Assembly: GCF_910591885.1 (NCBI RefSeq) | Contig: NC_063275.1 | Coordinates: 6,250,501-6,314,500 of the forward strand | Direction: 5' to 3' | Origin: Bombus terrestris | Lineage: Eukaryota; Arthropoda; Insecta; Hymenoptera; Apidae | Length of the DNA: 64,000 bases | Part shown: positions 9,536 through 23,088 of the stretch, piece after piece | Position numbering within the stretch: position 1 is the stretch's first letter | Layout of the letters: the number at the start of each line of letters is the position of its first letter | Program-made: the position numbers and the translations under genes | Notes under the pieces: generated by a model | What the model was told of the DNA's origin: nothing | Databases searched by the model: none | The model's input: the letters and a program-made list of their open reading frames with translations, nothing else

Positions 9536-10009
9536 TAATAGTTCGACGAAGTACAGTGCAACGTGAGTACCAGTATCGCTGAGAAAACTTGGAAATAACC
9601 GGAACTAAATGTAAGGAAATATAAAGTATATGTATAACCAGGAAGTTGAAACTAATGAAAATATATGTTAGGAATTATATAGAATGTGTGTAGCATAAAA
9701 TTGTAATCGTTGCTCGCTCCGCACGCTCGTAAAAAAATGGTCCAACCTCACAACCGATCCGACTCGCTCGCAAATTTGGAGTAAATCGCCTCCATATCGA
9801 AGGACGAACGCAGGTGGGATTGGTTTTAGGTTAGGCTATAGTTTTTCGAGCGAGCGCAGCGAGCGAGCAATGCCTAAACGTGCGTCTCAATCCAATTCAT
9901 TGGCACGTAGGCACATAGAAATATTTGCACCAGCCCGAGGAGCCGGAAGCTTTTATCGAATTGTTCACTGAGCAAAGTTTAAATGTTATCAATAGTTTTA
10001 CACAAAGAG
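9536..10009 (+). repeat. Chimeric B unit breaking the alternation
   Basis: It follows another B unit (9062), ending the A/B run. The left and centre are class B, but after the second GC-rich arm it continues as type y (CCTAAACG, TTCATTGGCACG) and returns to x-like ATATTTGCACCAG. The switch falls in or beside the arm shared by all units, as expected of an exchange between an A-y and a B-x unit. Confidence 0.85.
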
Positions 10010-12873
10010 TAATAGTTCGACGAAGTACAGTGCAACGTGAGTACCAGTATCGCTGAGAAAACGTGGAACTAACCGGAACTAAATGTAAGGAAATATAAAG
10101 TATATGTATAACCAGGAAGTTGAAACTAATGAAAATATATGTTAGGAACTATGAAGTATGTGTGTAGCATGAAAATTGTAATCGTTGCTTGCTCGCAGCG
10201 TGCGCTCGTAAAAATCTAGTCCAACCTCACAACCGATGCGGCTGGCTCTCAAATTTGAAGTAAATCGCCTTCTTATCGAAGGTCGAACGCCAGTGGGATT
10301 GGTTTTATGTTAGGCTATAGTTTTTCGAGCGAGCGCAGCGAGCGAGCAGTGCCTAAACGTGCGTCTCAATCCAATTCATTGGCACGTAGGCACATAGAAA
10401 TAATTGCACCTGCCCGAAGAGCCGGAAGCTTTTATCGAATTGCTCACTGAGCAAAGTTTACATGTTATCAATAGTTTTACACAAAGAGTAATAGTTCGAC
10501 GAAGTACAGTGCAACGTGAGTACCAGTATCGCTGAGAAAACTTGGAAATAACCGGAACTAAATGTAAGGAAATATAAAGTATATGTATAACCAGGAAGTT
10601 GAAACTAATGAAAATATATGTTAGGAATTATATAGAATGTGTGTAGCATAAAATTGTAATCGTTGCTCGCTCCGCACGCTCGTAAAAAAATGGTCCAACC
10701 TCACAACCGATCCGACTCGCTCGCAAATTTGGAGTAAATCGCCTCCATATCGAAGGACGAACGCAGGTGGGATAGGTTTTAGGTTAGGCTATAGTTTTTC
10801 GAGCGAGCGCAGCGAGCGAGAAATGCTTAAACGTGCGTCACAAACCAATTGATTAGCACGTAGGTGCACAGAAATATTTGCACCAGCCCGAGGAGCCGGA
10901 AGCTTTTATCGAATTGCTCACTGAGCAAAGTTTACATGTTATCAATTGTTTTACACAAAGAGTAATAGTTCGACGAAGTACAGTGCAACGTGAGTACCAG
11001 TATCGCTGAGAAAACTTGGAACTAACCGGAACTAAATGTAAGGAAATATAAAGTATATGTATAACCAGGAAGTTGAAACTAATGAAAATATATGTTAGGA
11101 ACTATGAAGTATGTGTGTAGCATGAAAATTGTAATCGTTGCTTGCTCGCAGCGTGCGCTCGTAAAAATCTAGTCCAACCTCACAACCGATGCGGCTCGCT
11201 CTCAAATTTGAAGTAAATCGCCTTCTTATCGAAGGTCGAACGCCAGTGGGATTGGTTTTAGGTTAGGCTATAGTTTTTCGAGCGAGCGCAGCGAGCGAGC
11301 AATGCGTAAACGTGCGTCACAAACCAATTGATTAGCACGTAGGTACACAGAAATATTTGCACCTGCCCGAGGAGCCGGAAGCTTTTATCGAATTGCTCAC
11401 TGAGCAAAGTTTACATGTTATCAATTGTTTTACACAAAGAGTAATAGTTCGACGAAGTACATTGCAACGTGAGTACCAGTATCGCTGAGAAAACTTGGAA
11501 CTAACCGGAACTAAATGTAAGGAAATATAAAGTATATGTATAACCAGGAAGTTGAAACTAATGAAAATATATGTTAGGAACTATGAAGTATGTGTGTAGC
11601 ATGAAAATTGTAATCGTTGCTTGCTCGCAGCGTGCGCTCGTAAAAATCTAGTCCAACCTCACAACCGATGCGGCTGGCTCTCAAATTTGAAGTAAATCGC
11701 CTTCTTATCGAAGGTCGAACGCCAGTGGGATTGGTTTTATGTTAGGCTATAGTTTTTCGAGCGAGCGCAGCGAGCGAGCAGTGCCTAAACGTGCGTCTCA
11801 ATCCAATTCATTGGCACGTAGGCACATAGAAATAATTGCACCTGCCCGAAGAGCCGGAAGCTTTTATCGAATTGCTCACTGAGCAAAGTTTACATGTTAT
11901 CAATAGTTTTACACAAAGAGTAATAGTTCGACGAAGTACAGTGCAACGTGAGTACCAGTATCGCTGAGAAAACTTGGAAATAACCGGAACTAAATGTAAG
12001 GAAATATAAAGTATATGTATAACCAGGAAGTTGAAACTAATGAAAATATATGTTAGGAATTATATAGAATGTGTGTAGCATAAAATTGTAATCGTTGCTC
12101 GCTCCGCACGCTCGTAAAAAAATGGTCCAACCTCACAACCGATCCGACTCGCTCGCAAATTTGGAGTAAATCGCCTCCATATCGAAGGACGAACGCAGGT
12201 GGGATAGGTTTTAGGTTAGGCTATAGTTTTTCGAGCGAGCGCAGCGAGCGAGAAATGCTTAAACGTGCGTCACAAACCAATTGATTAGCACGTAGGTGCA
12301 CAGAAATATTTGCACCAGCCCGAGGAGCCGGAAGCTTTTATCGAATTGCTCACTGAGCAAAGTTTACATGTTATCAATTGTTTTACACAAAGAGTAATAG
12401 TTCGACGAAGTACAGTGCAACGTGAGTACCAGTATCGCTGAGAAAACTTGGAACTAACCGGAACTAAATGTAAGGAAATATAAAGTATATGTATAACCAG
12501 GAAGTTGAAACTAATGAAAATATATGTTAGGAACTATGAAGTATGTGTGTAGCATGAAAATTGTAATCGTTGCTTGCTCGCAGCGTGCGCTCGTAAAAAT
12601 CTAGTCCAACCTCACAACCGATGCGGCTCGCTCTCAAATTTGAAGTAAATCGCCTTCTTATCGAAGGTCGAACGCCAGTGGGATTGGTTTTAGGTTAGGC
12701 TATAGTTTTTCGAGCGAGCGCAGCGAGCGAGCAATGCGTAAACGTGCGTCACAAACCAATTGATTAGCACGTAGGTACACAGAAATATTTGCACCTGCCC
12801 GAGGAGCCGGAAGCTTTTATCGAATTGCTCACTGAGCAAAGTTTACATGTTATCAATTGTTTTACACAAAGAG
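10010..12873 (+). repeat. Tandem duplication of an A-B-A trimer (1,432 bp)
   Basis: Starts 10010 A-y, 10489 B-x, 10963 A-x, then 11442 A-y, 11921 B-x, 12395 A-x. The two halves match mark by mark: GGCTGGCTCTC and GCAGTGCC in the first unit, GATCCGACTCG, GGGATAGG and GAAATGCTTAAACG in the second. The copies look very recent, with only a handful of differences, for example AAACGTGG at 10060 against AAACTTGG. Confidence 0.93.
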
Positions 12874-13830
12874 TAATAGTTCGACGAAATACATTGCAAC
12901 GTGAGTACCAGTATCGCTGAGAAAACTTGGAACTAACCGGAACTAAATGTAAGGAAATATAAAGTATATGTATAACCAGGAAGTTGAAACTAATGAAAAT
13001 ATATGTTAGGAACTATGAAGTATGTGTGTAGCATGAAAATTGTAATCGTTGCTTGCTCGCAGCGTGCGCTCGTAAAAATCTAGTCCAACCTCACAACCGA
13101 TCCGGCTCGCTCTCAAATTTGAAGTAAATCGCCTTCTTATCGAAGGTCGAACGCCAGTGGGATTGGTTTTAGGTTAGGCTATAGTTTTTCGAGCGAGCGC
13201 AGCGAGCGAGCAATGCGTAAACGTGCGTCACAAACCAATTGATTGGCACGAAGGTACATAGAAATATTTGCACCAGCCCGGGGAGCCGGAAGCTTTTATC
13301 GAATTGCTCACTGTGCAAAGTTTACATGTTATCAATAATTTACACAAAGAGTAATAGTTCGACGAAGTACAGTGCAACGTGAGTACCAGTATCGCTGAGA
13401 AAACTTGGAAATAACCGGAACTAAATGTAAGGAAATATAAAGTCTATGTATATCCAGGAAGTTGAAACTAATGAAAATATATGTTAGGAACTATGAAGTA
13501 TGTGTGTAGCATGAAAATTGTAATCGTTGCTTGCTCGCAGCGTGCGCTCGTAAAAATCTAGTCCAACCTCACAACCGATGCGGCTCGCTCTCAAATTTGA
13601 AGTAAATCGCCTCCATATCGAAGGACGAACGCAGGTGGGATTGGTTTTAGGTTAGGCTATAGTGTTTCGAGCGAGCGCAGCGAGCGAGCAATGCGTTTAC
13701 GTGCGTCACAAACAAATTGATTAGCACGTAGGTACACAGAAATATTTGCACCTGCCCGAGGAGCCGGAAGCTTTTATCGAATTGCTCACTGAGCAAAGTT
13801 TACATGTTATCAATAGTTTTACACAAGGAG
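12874..13830 (+). repeat. 478-bp A-z unit and TTTACG-marked A unit (first copy)
   Basis: Starts 12874 and 13352. The first ends CAATAATTTACAC, one base shorter than usual. The second has TCTATGTATATCC, a B-like centre, GTGTTTCGAG and GCGTTTACG, then CAAGGAGTAAT. This pair precedes every fused unit (also at 25953, 33299, 52091, 56099) and marks the left side of the large duplicated segment. Confidence 0.92.
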
Positions 13831-14501
13831 TAATAGTTCGGCGAAGTACAGTGCAACGTGAGTACCAGTATCGCTCAGAAAACTTGGAAATAACCGGAAC
13901 TAAATGTAAGGAAATATAAAGTATATGTATAACCAGGAAGTTGAAACTAATGAAAATATATGTTAGGAAATATATAGAATGTGTGTAGCATAAAATTGTA
14001 ATCGTTGCTCGCTCCGCACGCTCGTAAAAAAATAGTCCAACCTCACAACCGACTCGGCACGCTCATAAATTTGAAGTAAATCGCCTCCATATCGAAAATC
14101 GAAAGCAAGATGGATTGGTTTTAGGGTAGGCTATGAAACTAATGAAAATATATGTTAGGAACGATGAAATATGTGTGTAGCATGAAAATTGTAATCGTTG
14201 CTTGCTCGCAGCGTGCGCTCGTAAAAATCTAGTCCAACCTCACAACCGATGCGGCTCGCTCTCAAATTTGAAGTAAATCGCCTTCTAATCGAAGGTCGAA
14301 CGCCAGTGGGATTGGTTTTAGGTTAGGCTATAGTTTTTCGAGCGAGCGCAGCGAGCGAGCAATGCGTAAACGTGCATCACAAACCAATTGATTAGCACGT
14401 AGGTACACAGAAATATATGCACCTGCCCGAGGAGCCGGAAGCTTTTATCGAATTGCTCACTGAGCAATGTTTACATGTTATCAATAGTTTTACACAAAGA
14501 G
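13831..14501 (+). repeat. Fused 671-bp unit, copy 1
   Basis: Starts like a B unit with TTCGGCGAAG, CGCTCAGAAA, GACTCGGCACGCTC and the unusual centre GAAAATCGAAAGCAAG. At about 14134 GGTAGGCTAT runs straight into GAAACTAATG, which normally lies about 110 bases into the next unit. The unit then continues as class A to 14501. Compared with 474 plus 479 bp, about 282 bp are missing, including one second GC-rich arm, one hairpin and one monomer start. The left half is the most diverged monomer in the window. Confidence 0.95.
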
Positions 14502-15450
14502 TAATAGTTCGGCGAAGTACAGTGCAACGTGAGTACCAGTATTGCTGAGAAAACTTGGAAATAACAGGAACTATATGTAAGGAAATATAAAGTATATGTA
14601 TAACCAGGAAGTTGAAACTAATGAAAATATATGTTAGGAATTATAAAGAATGTGTGTAGCATAGAATTGTAATCGTTGCTCGCTCCGCTCGCTCATAAAA
14701 AGATAGTCCAACCTCACAACCGATGCGGCTCGCTCTCAAATTTGAAGTAAATCGCCCTCTTATCGAATGTCGAACGCCAGTGGGATTGGTTTTATGTTAG
14801 GCTATAGTTTTTCGAGCGAGCGCAGCGAGCGAGCAATGCCTAAACGTGCGTCTCAATCCAATTCATTGGCACGTAGGCACATAGAAATAATTGCACCTGC
14901 CCGAAGAGCCGGAAGCTTTTATCGAATTGCTCGCGGAGCAAAGTTTACATGTTATCAATAGTTTTACACAAAGAGTAATAGTTCGACGAAGTACAGTGCA
15001 ACGTGAGTACCAGTATCGCTGAGAAAACTTGGAAATAAACGGAACTAAATGTAAGGAAATATAAAGTATATGTATAACCAGGAAGTTGAAACTAATGAAA
15101 ATATATGTTAGGAATTCTATAGAATGTGTGTAGCATAAACTTGTAATCGTTGCTCGCTCCGCACGCTCGTAAAAAAATGGTCCAACCTCACAACCGATGC
15201 GGCTCGCTCTCAAATTTGAAGTAAATCGCCTTCTTATCGAACGTCGAACGCCAGTGGGATTGGTTTTATGTTAGGCTATAGTTTTTCGAGCGAGCGCAGC
15301 GAGCAAGCAATGCCTAAACGTGCGTCTCAATCCAATTCATTGGCACGTAGGCACATACAAAATAATTGCACCTGCCCGAAGAGCCGGAAGCTTTTATCGA
15401 ATTGCTCACTGAGCAAAGTTTACATGTTATCAATAGTTTTACACAAAGAG
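14502..15450 (+). repeat. B-prime and B-double-prime units (first copy)
   Basis: Starts 14502 and 14976. B-prime has CATAGAATTG, CCGCTCGCTCATAAAAAG, an A-like centre (CCTCTTATCG) and the GCG hairpin loop. The next unit has an EcoRI site (GGAATTCTATAG), CATAAACTTG, the B first arm with an A centre, GAGCAAGC in the second arm, and an inserted base in CATACAAAATAATTG (475 bp). The loss of stop codons here produces a 116-codon minus-strand frame that I do not regard as a gene. Confidence 0.9.
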
Positions 15451-18400
15451 TAATAGTTCGACGAAGTACAGTGCAACGTGGGTACCAGTATCGCTGAGAA
15501 AACTTGGAAATAACCGGAACTAAATGTAAGGAAATATAAAGTATATGTATAACCAGGAAGTTGAAACTAATGAAAATATATGTTAGGAACTATGAAGTAT
15601 GTGTGTAGCATAAAATTGTAATCGTTGCTCGCTCCGCACGCTCGTAAAAAAATGGTCCAACCTCACAACCTATCCGGCTCTCTCGCAAATTTGAAGTAAA
15701 TCGCCTCCATATCGAAGGACGAACGCAGGTGGGATTGGCTTTAGGTTAGGCTATAGTTTTTCGAGCGAGCGCAGCGAGCGAGCAATGCGTAAACGTGCGT
15801 CACAAACCAATTGATTAGCACGTAGGTACACAGAAATATTTGCACCAGCCCGAGGAGCCGGAAGCTTTTATCGAATTGCTCACTGAGCAAAGTTTACATG
15901 TTATCAATTGTTTTACACAAAGAGTAATAGTTCGACGAAGTACAGTGCAACGTGAGTACCAGTATCGCTGAGAAAACTTGGAACTAACCGGAACTAAATG
16001 TAAGGAAATATAAAGTATATGTATAACTAGGAAGTTGAAACTAATGAAAATATATGTTAGGAGCTATGAAGTATGTGTGTAGCATGAAAATTGTAATCGT
16101 TGCTTGCTCGCAGCGCGCGCTCGTAAAAATCTAGTCCAACCTCACAACCGATGCGGCTCGCTCTCAAATTTGAAGTAAATCGCCTTCTTATCGAAGGTCG
16201 AACGCCAGTGGGATTGGTTTTATGTTAGGCTATAGTTTTTCGAGCGAGCGCAGCGAGCGAGCAATGCCTAAACGTGCGTCTCAATCCAATTCATTGGCAC
16301 GTAGGCACATAGAAATAATTGCACCTGCCCGAGGAGCCGGAAGCTTTTATCGAATTGCTCACCGAGCAAAGTTTACATGTTATCAATAGTTTTACACAAA
16401 GAGTAATAGTTCGACGAAGTACAGTGCAACGTGAGTACCAGTATCGCTGAGAAAACTTAGAAATAACCGGAACTAAATGTAAGGAAATATAAAGTATATG
16501 TATAACCAGGAAGTTGAAACTAATGAAAATATATGTTAGGAATTATATAGAATGTGTGTAGCATAAAATTGTAATCGTTGCTCGCTCCGCACGCTCGTAA
16601 AAAAATGGTCCAACCTCACAACCGATCCGGCTCGCTCGCAAATTTGAAGTAAATCGCCTCCATATCGAAGGACGAACGCAGATGGGATTGGTTTTAGGTT
16701 AGGCTATAGTTTTTCGAGCGAGCGCAGCGAGCGAGCAATGCGTAAACGTGCGTCACAAACCAATTGATTAGCACGTAGGTACACAGAAATATTTGCACCT
16801 GCCCGAGGAGCCGGAAGCTTTTATCGAATTGCTCACTGAGCAAAGTTTACATGTTATCAATTGTTTTACACAAAGAGTAATAGTTCGACGAAGTACAGTG
16901 CAACGTGAGTACCAGTATCGCTGAGAAAACTTGGAACTAACCGGAACTAAATGTAAGGAAATATAAAGTATATGTATAACCAGGAAGTTGAAACTAATGA
17001 AAATATATGTTAGGAACTATGAAGTATGTGTGTAGCATGAAAATTGTAATCGTTGCTTGCTCGCAGCGTGCGCTCGTAAAAATCTAGTCCAACCTCACAA
17101 CCGATGCGGCTCGCTCTCAAATTTGAAGTAAATCGCCTTCTTATCGAAGGTCGAACGCCAGTGGGATTGGTTTTAGGTTAGGCTATAGTTTTTCGAGCGA
17201 GCGCAGCGAGCGAGCAATGCCTAAACGTGCGTCTCAATCCAATTCATTGGCACGTGGGCACATAGAAATAATTGCACCTGCCCGAAGAGCCGGAAGCTTT
17301 TATCGAATTGCTCACTGAGCAAAGTTTACATGTTATCAATAGTTTTACACAAAGAGTAATAGTTCGACGAAGTACAGTGCAACGTGAGTACCAGTATCGC
17401 TGAGAAAACTTGGAAGTAACCGGAACTAAATGTAAGGAAATATAAAGTATATGTATAACCAGGAAGTTGAAACTAATGAAAATATATGTTAGGAATTATA
17501 TAGAATGTGTGTAGCATAAAATTGTAATCGTTGCTCGCTCCGCACGCTCGTAAAAAAATGGTCCAACCTCACAACCGATCCGGCTCGCTCGCAAATTTGG
17601 AGTAAATCGCCTCCATATCGAAGGACGAACGCAGGTGGGATTGGTTTTAGGTTAGGCTATAGTTTTTCGAGCGAGCGCAGCGAGCGAGAAATGCGTAAAC
17701 GTGCGTCACAAACCAATTGATTAGCACGTAGGTGCACAGAAATATTTGCACCAGCCCGAGGAGCCGGAAGCTTTTATCGAATTGCTCACTGAGCAAAGTT
17801 TACATGTTATCAATTGTTTTACACAAAGAGTAATAGTTCGACGAAGTACAGTGCAACGTGAGTACCAGTATCGCTGAGAAAACTTGGAACTAACCGGAAC
17901 TAAATGTAAGGAAATATAAAGTATATGTATAACCAGGAAGTTGAAACTAATGAAAATATATGTTAGGAACTATGAAGTATGTGTGTAGCATGAAAATTGT
18001 AATCGTTGCTTGCTCGCAGCGTGCGCTCGTAAAAATCTAGTCCAACCTCACAACCGATGCGGCTCGCTCTCAAATTTGAAGTAAATCGCCTTCTTATCGA
18101 AGGTCGGACGCCAGTGGGATTGGTTTTAGGTTAGGCTATAGTTTTTCGAGCGAGCGCAGCGAGCGAGCAATGCGTAAACGTGCGTCACAAACCAATTGAT
18201 TGGCACGAAGGTACATAGAAATATTTGCACCAGCCCGAGGAGCCGGAAGCTTTTATCGAATTGTTCACTGAGCAAAGTTTAAATGTTATCAATAGTTTTA
18301 CACAAAGAGTAATAGTTCGACGAAGTACAGTGCAACGTGAGTACCAGTATCGCTGAGAAAACTTGGAACTAACCGGAACTAAATGTAAGGAAATATAAAG

Positions 18401-20220
18401 TATATGTATAACCAGGAAGTTGAAACTAATGAAAATATATGTTAGGAACTATGAAGTATGTGTGTAGCATGAAAATTGTAATCGTTGCTTGCTCGCAGCG
18501 TGAGCTCGTAAAAATCTAGTCCAACCTCACAACCGATGCGGCTCGCTCTCAAATTTGAAGTAAATCGCCTTCTTATCGAAGGTCGAACGCCAGTGGGATT
18601 GGTTTAATGTTAGGCTATAGTTTTTCGAGCGAGCGCAGCGAGCGAGCAATGCCTAAACGTGCGTCTCAATCCAATTCATTGGCACGTAGGCACATAGAAA
18701 TAATTGCACCTGCCCGAAGAGCCGGAAGCTTTTATCGAATTGCTCACTGAGCAAAGTTTACATGTTATCAATAGTTTTACACAAAGAGTAATACTTCGAC
18801 GAAGTACAGTGCAACGTGAGTACCAGTATCGCTGAGAAAACTTGGAAATAACCGGAACTAAATGTAAGGAAATATAAAGTATATGTATAACCAGGAAGTT
18901 GAAACTAATGAAAATATATGTTAGGAATTATATAGAATGTGTGTAGCATAAAATTGTAATCGTTGCTCGCTCCGCACGCTCGTAAAAAAATGGTCCAACC
19001 TCACAACCGATCCGGCTCGCTCGCAAATTTGAAGTAAATCGCCTCCATATCGAAGGACGAACGCAGGTGGGATTGGTTTTAGGTTAGGCTATAGTTTTTC
19101 GAGCGAGCGCAGCGAGCGAGCAATGCGTAAACGTGCGTCACAAACCAATTGATTAGCACGTAGGTACACAGAAATATTTGCACCTGCCCGAGGAGCCGGA
19201 AGCTTTTATCGAATTGCTCAGTGAGCAAAGTTTACATGTTATCAATTGTTTTACACAAAGAGTAATAGTTCGACGAAGTACAGTGCAACGTGAGTACCAG
19301 TATCGCTGAGAAAACTTGGAACTAACCGGAACTAAATGTAAGGAAATATAAAGTATATGTATAACCAGGAAGTTGAAACTAATGAAAATATATGTTAGGA
19401 ACTATGAAGTATGTGTGTAGCATGAAAATTGTAATCGTTGCTTGCTCGCAGCGTGCGCTCGTAAAAATCTAGTCCAACCTCACAACCGATGCGGCTCGCT
19501 CTCAAATTTGAAGTAAATCGCCTTCTTATCGAAGGTCGAACGCCAGTGGGATTGGTTTTAGGTTAGGCTATAGTTTTTCGAGCGAGCGCAGCGAGCGAGC
19601 AATGCGTAAACGTGCGTCACAAACCAATTGATTGGCACGAAGGTACATAGAAATATTTGCACCAGCCCGAGGAGCCGGAAGCTTTTATCGAATTGTTCAC
19701 TGAGCAAAGTTTACATGTTATCAATAGTTTTACACAAAGAGTAATAGTTCGACGAAGTACAGTGCAACGTGAGTACCAGTATCGCTGAGAAAACGTGGAA
19801 CTAACCGGAACTAAATGTAAGGAAATATAAAGTATATGTATAACCAGGAAGTTGAAACTAATGAAAATATATGTTAGGAACTATGAAGTATGTGTGTAGC
19901 ATGAAAATTGTAATCGTTGCTTGCTCGCAGCGTGCGCTCGTAAAAATCTAGTCCAACCTCACAACCGATGCGGCTGGCTCTCAAATTTGAAGTAAATCGC
20001 CTTCTTATCGAAGGTCGAACGCCAGTGGGATTGGTTTTATGTTAGGCTATAGTTTTTCGAGCGAGCGCAGCGAGCGAGCAGTGCCTAAACGTGCGTCTCA
20101 ATCCAATTCATTGGCACGTAGGCACATAGAAATAATTGCACCTGCCCGAAGAGCCGGAAGCTTTTATCGAATTGCTCACTGAGCAAAGGTTACATGTTAT
20201 CAATAGTTTTACACAAAGAG
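15451..20220 (+). repeat. Ten-unit segment after fused copy 1
   Basis: Starts 15451 B, 15925 A-y, 16404 B, 16878 A-y, 17357 B, 17831 A-z, 18310 A-y, 18789 B, 19263 A-z, 19742 A-y. Useful marks: GTGGGTACC (15451), CAGCGCGCGCTC and CTCACCGAGC (15925), GCAGATGGG (16404), CACGTGGGCAC (16878), GGTCGGACGCC (17831), GTGAGCTCG (18310), GGCTGGCTC and GCAGTGCC (19742). The same order recurs after fused copies 2 and 3. Confidence 0.92.
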
Positions 20221-21656
20221 TAATAGTTCGACGAAGTACAGTGCAACGTGAGTACCAGTATCGCTGAGAAAACTTGGAAATAACCGGAACTAAATGTAAG
20301 GAAATATAAAGTATATGTATAACCAGGAAGTTGAAACTAATGAAAATATATGTTAGGAACTATGAAGTATGTGTGTAGCATGAAAATTGTAATCGTTGCT
20401 TGCTCGCAGCGTGCGCTCGTAAAAATCTAGTCCAACCTCACAACCGATCCGGCTCGCTCTCAAATTTGAAGTAAATCGCCTTCTTATCGAAGGTCGAACG
20501 CCAGTGGGATTGGTTTTAGGTTAGGCTATAGTTTTTCGAGCGAGCGCAGCGAGCGAGCAATGCGTAAACGTGCGTCACAAACCAATTGATTGGCACGAAG
20601 GTACATAGAAATATTTGCACCAGCCCGGGGAGCCGGAAGCTTTTATCGAATTGCTCACTGAGCAAAGTTTACATGTTATCAATTGTTTTACACAAAGAGT
20701 AATAGTTCGACGAAGTACATTGCAACGTGAGTACCAGTATCGCTGAGAAAACTTGGAACTAACCGGAACTAAATGTAAGGAAATATAAAGTATATGTATA
20801 ACCAGGAAGTTGAAACTAATGAAAATATATGTTAGGAACTATGAAGTATGTGTGTAGCATGAAAATTGTAATCGTTGCTTGCTCGCAGCGTGCGCTCGTA
20901 AAAATCTAGTCCAACCTCACAACCGATCCGGCTCGCTCTCAAATTTGAAGTAAATCGCCTTCTTATCGAAGGTCGAACGCCAGTGGGATTGGTTTTAGGT
21001 TAGGCTATAGTTTTTCGAGCGAGCGCAGCGAGCGAGCAATGCGTAAACGTGCGTCACAAACCAATTGATTGGCACGAAGGTACATAGAAATATTTGCACC
21101 AGCCCGGGGAGCCGGAAGCTTTTATCGAATTGCTCACTGAGCAAAGTTTACATGTTATCAATAATTTACACAAAGAGTAATAGTTCGACGAAGTACAGTG
21201 CAACGTGAGTACCAGTATCGCTGAGAAAACTTGGAAATAACCGGAACTAAATGTAAGGAAATATAAAGTCTATGTATATCCAGGAAGTTGAAACTAATGA
21301 AAATATATGTTAGGAACTATGAAGTATGTGTGTAGCATGAAAATTGTAATCGTTGCTTGCTCGCAGCGTGCGCTCGTAAAAATCTAGTCCAACCTCACAA
21401 CCGATGCGGCTCGCTCTCAAATTTGAAGTAAATCGCCTCCATATCGAAGGACGAACGCAGGTGGGATTGGTTTTAGGTTAGGCTATAGTTTTTCGAGCGA
21501 GCGCAGCGAGCGAGCAGTGCCTAAACGTGCGTCTCAATCCAATTCATTGGCACGTAGGTACACAGAAATATTTGCACCTGCCCGAGGAGCCGGAAGCTTT
21601 TATCGAATTGCTCACTGAGCAAAGTTTACATGTTATCAATTGTTTTACACAAAGAG
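20221..21656 (+). repeat. Three A units in a row, last one chimeric
   Basis: Starts 20221 A-z, 20700 A-z, 21178. The first two have GATCCGGCTCGCTCTC and CCCGGGGAGCC. The second is the 478-bp CAATAATTTACAC form. The third starts like the TTTACG-marked unit (TCTATGTATATCC, B centre) but its right third is y then x, and no fused unit follows. This looks like the fused-unit neighbourhood cut off by an exchange within the third unit. Confidence 0.87.
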
Positions 21657-23088
21657 TAATAGTTCGACGAAGTACATTGCAACGTGAGTACCAGTATCGC
21701 TGAGAAAACTTGGAACTAACCGGAACTAAATGTAAGGAAATATAAAGTATATGTATAACCAGGAAGTTGAAACTAATGAAAATATATGTTAGGAATTATA
21801 TAGAATGTGTGTAGCATAAAATTGTAATCGTTGCTCGCTCCGCACGCTCGTAAAAAAATGGTCCAACCTCACAACCGATCCGGCTCGCTCGCAAATTTGA
21901 AGTAAATCGCCTCCATATCGAAGGACGAACGCAGGTGGGATTGGTTTTAGGTTAGGCTATAGTTTTTCGAGCGAGCGCAGCGAGCGAGCAATGCGTAAAC
22001 GTGCGTCACAAACCAATTGATTAGCACGTAGGTACACAGAAATATTTGCACCTGCCCGAGGAGCCGGAAGCTTTTATCGAATTGCTCACTGAGCAAAGTT
22101 TACATGTTATCAATTGTTTTACACAAAGAGTAATAGTTCGACGAAGTACAGTGCAACGTGAGTACCAGTATCGCTGAGAAAACTTGGAACTAACCGGAAC
22201 TAAATGTAAGGAAATATAAAGTATATGTATAACCAGGAAGTTGAAACTAATGAAAATATATGTTAGGAACTATGAAGTATGTGTGTAGCATGAAAATTGT
22301 AATCGTTGCTTGCTCGCAGCGTGCGCTCGTAAAAATCTAGTCCAACCTCACAACCGATGCGGCTCGCTCTCAAATTTGAAGTAAATCGCCTTCTTATCGA
22401 AGGTCGAACGCCAGTGGGATTGGTTTTAGGTTAGGCTATAGTTTTTCGAGCGAGCGCAGCGAGCGAGCAATGCGTAAACGTGCGTCACAAACCAATTGAT
22501 TGGCACGAAGGTACATAGAAATATTTGCACCAGCCCGAGGAGCCGGAAGCTTTTATCGAATTGTTCACTGAGCAAAGTTTACATGTTATCAATAGTTTTA
22601 CACAAAGAGTAATAGTTCGACGAAGTACAGTGCAACGTGAGTACCAGTATCGCTGAGAAAACGTGGAACTAACCGGAACTAAATGTAAGGAAATATAAAG
22701 TATATGTATAACCAGGAAGTTGAAACTAATGAAAATATATGTTAGGAACTATGAAGTATGTGTGTAGCATGAAAATTGTAATCGTTGCTTGCTCGCAGCG
22801 TGCGCTCGTAAAAATCTAGTCCAACCTCACAACCGATGCGGCTGGCTCTCAAATTTGAAGTAAATCGCCTTCTTATCGAAGGTCGAACGCCAGTGGGATT
22901 GGTTTTATGTTAGGCTATAGTTTTTCGAGCGAGCGCAGCGAGCGAGCAGTGCCTAAACGTGCGTCTCAATCCAATTCATTGGCACGTAGGCACATAGAAA
23001 TAATTGCACCTGCCCGAAGAGCCGGAAGCTTTTATCGAATTGCTCACTGAGCAAAGGTTACATGTTATCAATAGTTTTACACAAAGAG
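21657..23088 (+). repeat. B, A-z, A-y trimer copied from 18789-20220
   Basis: Starts 21657, 22131, 22610. It matches the trimer at 18789, 19263, 19742 at an offset of 2,868 bp. Shared marks are AAACGTGGAAC, GGCTGGCTC, GCAGTGCC and CAAAGGTTACATG. Both copies are 1,432 bp. Confidence 0.9.

Noticed and set aside
14121..14132. Plant-type telomere unit TTTAGGG in the fused unit
   Set aside because: A single copy produced by one substitution in the TTAGGTTAGG stretch; no tandem tract.
14863..15213. A 116-codon minus-strand open frame, repeated at 27942-28292 and 35288-35638
   Set aside because: It lies wholly within satellite monomers, spans a unit boundary, and exists only where B-prime and B-double-prime variants remove stop codons. 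Its three copies are explained by segmental duplication. The product shows no recognisable domain.
15268..15453. 61- to 64-codon plus-strand frames at 14767, 15268, 28347, 29343 and 35693
   Set aside because: They run through the GC-rich arm and right end of ordinary monomers. Length and position follow small indels in the repeat, not coding constraint.
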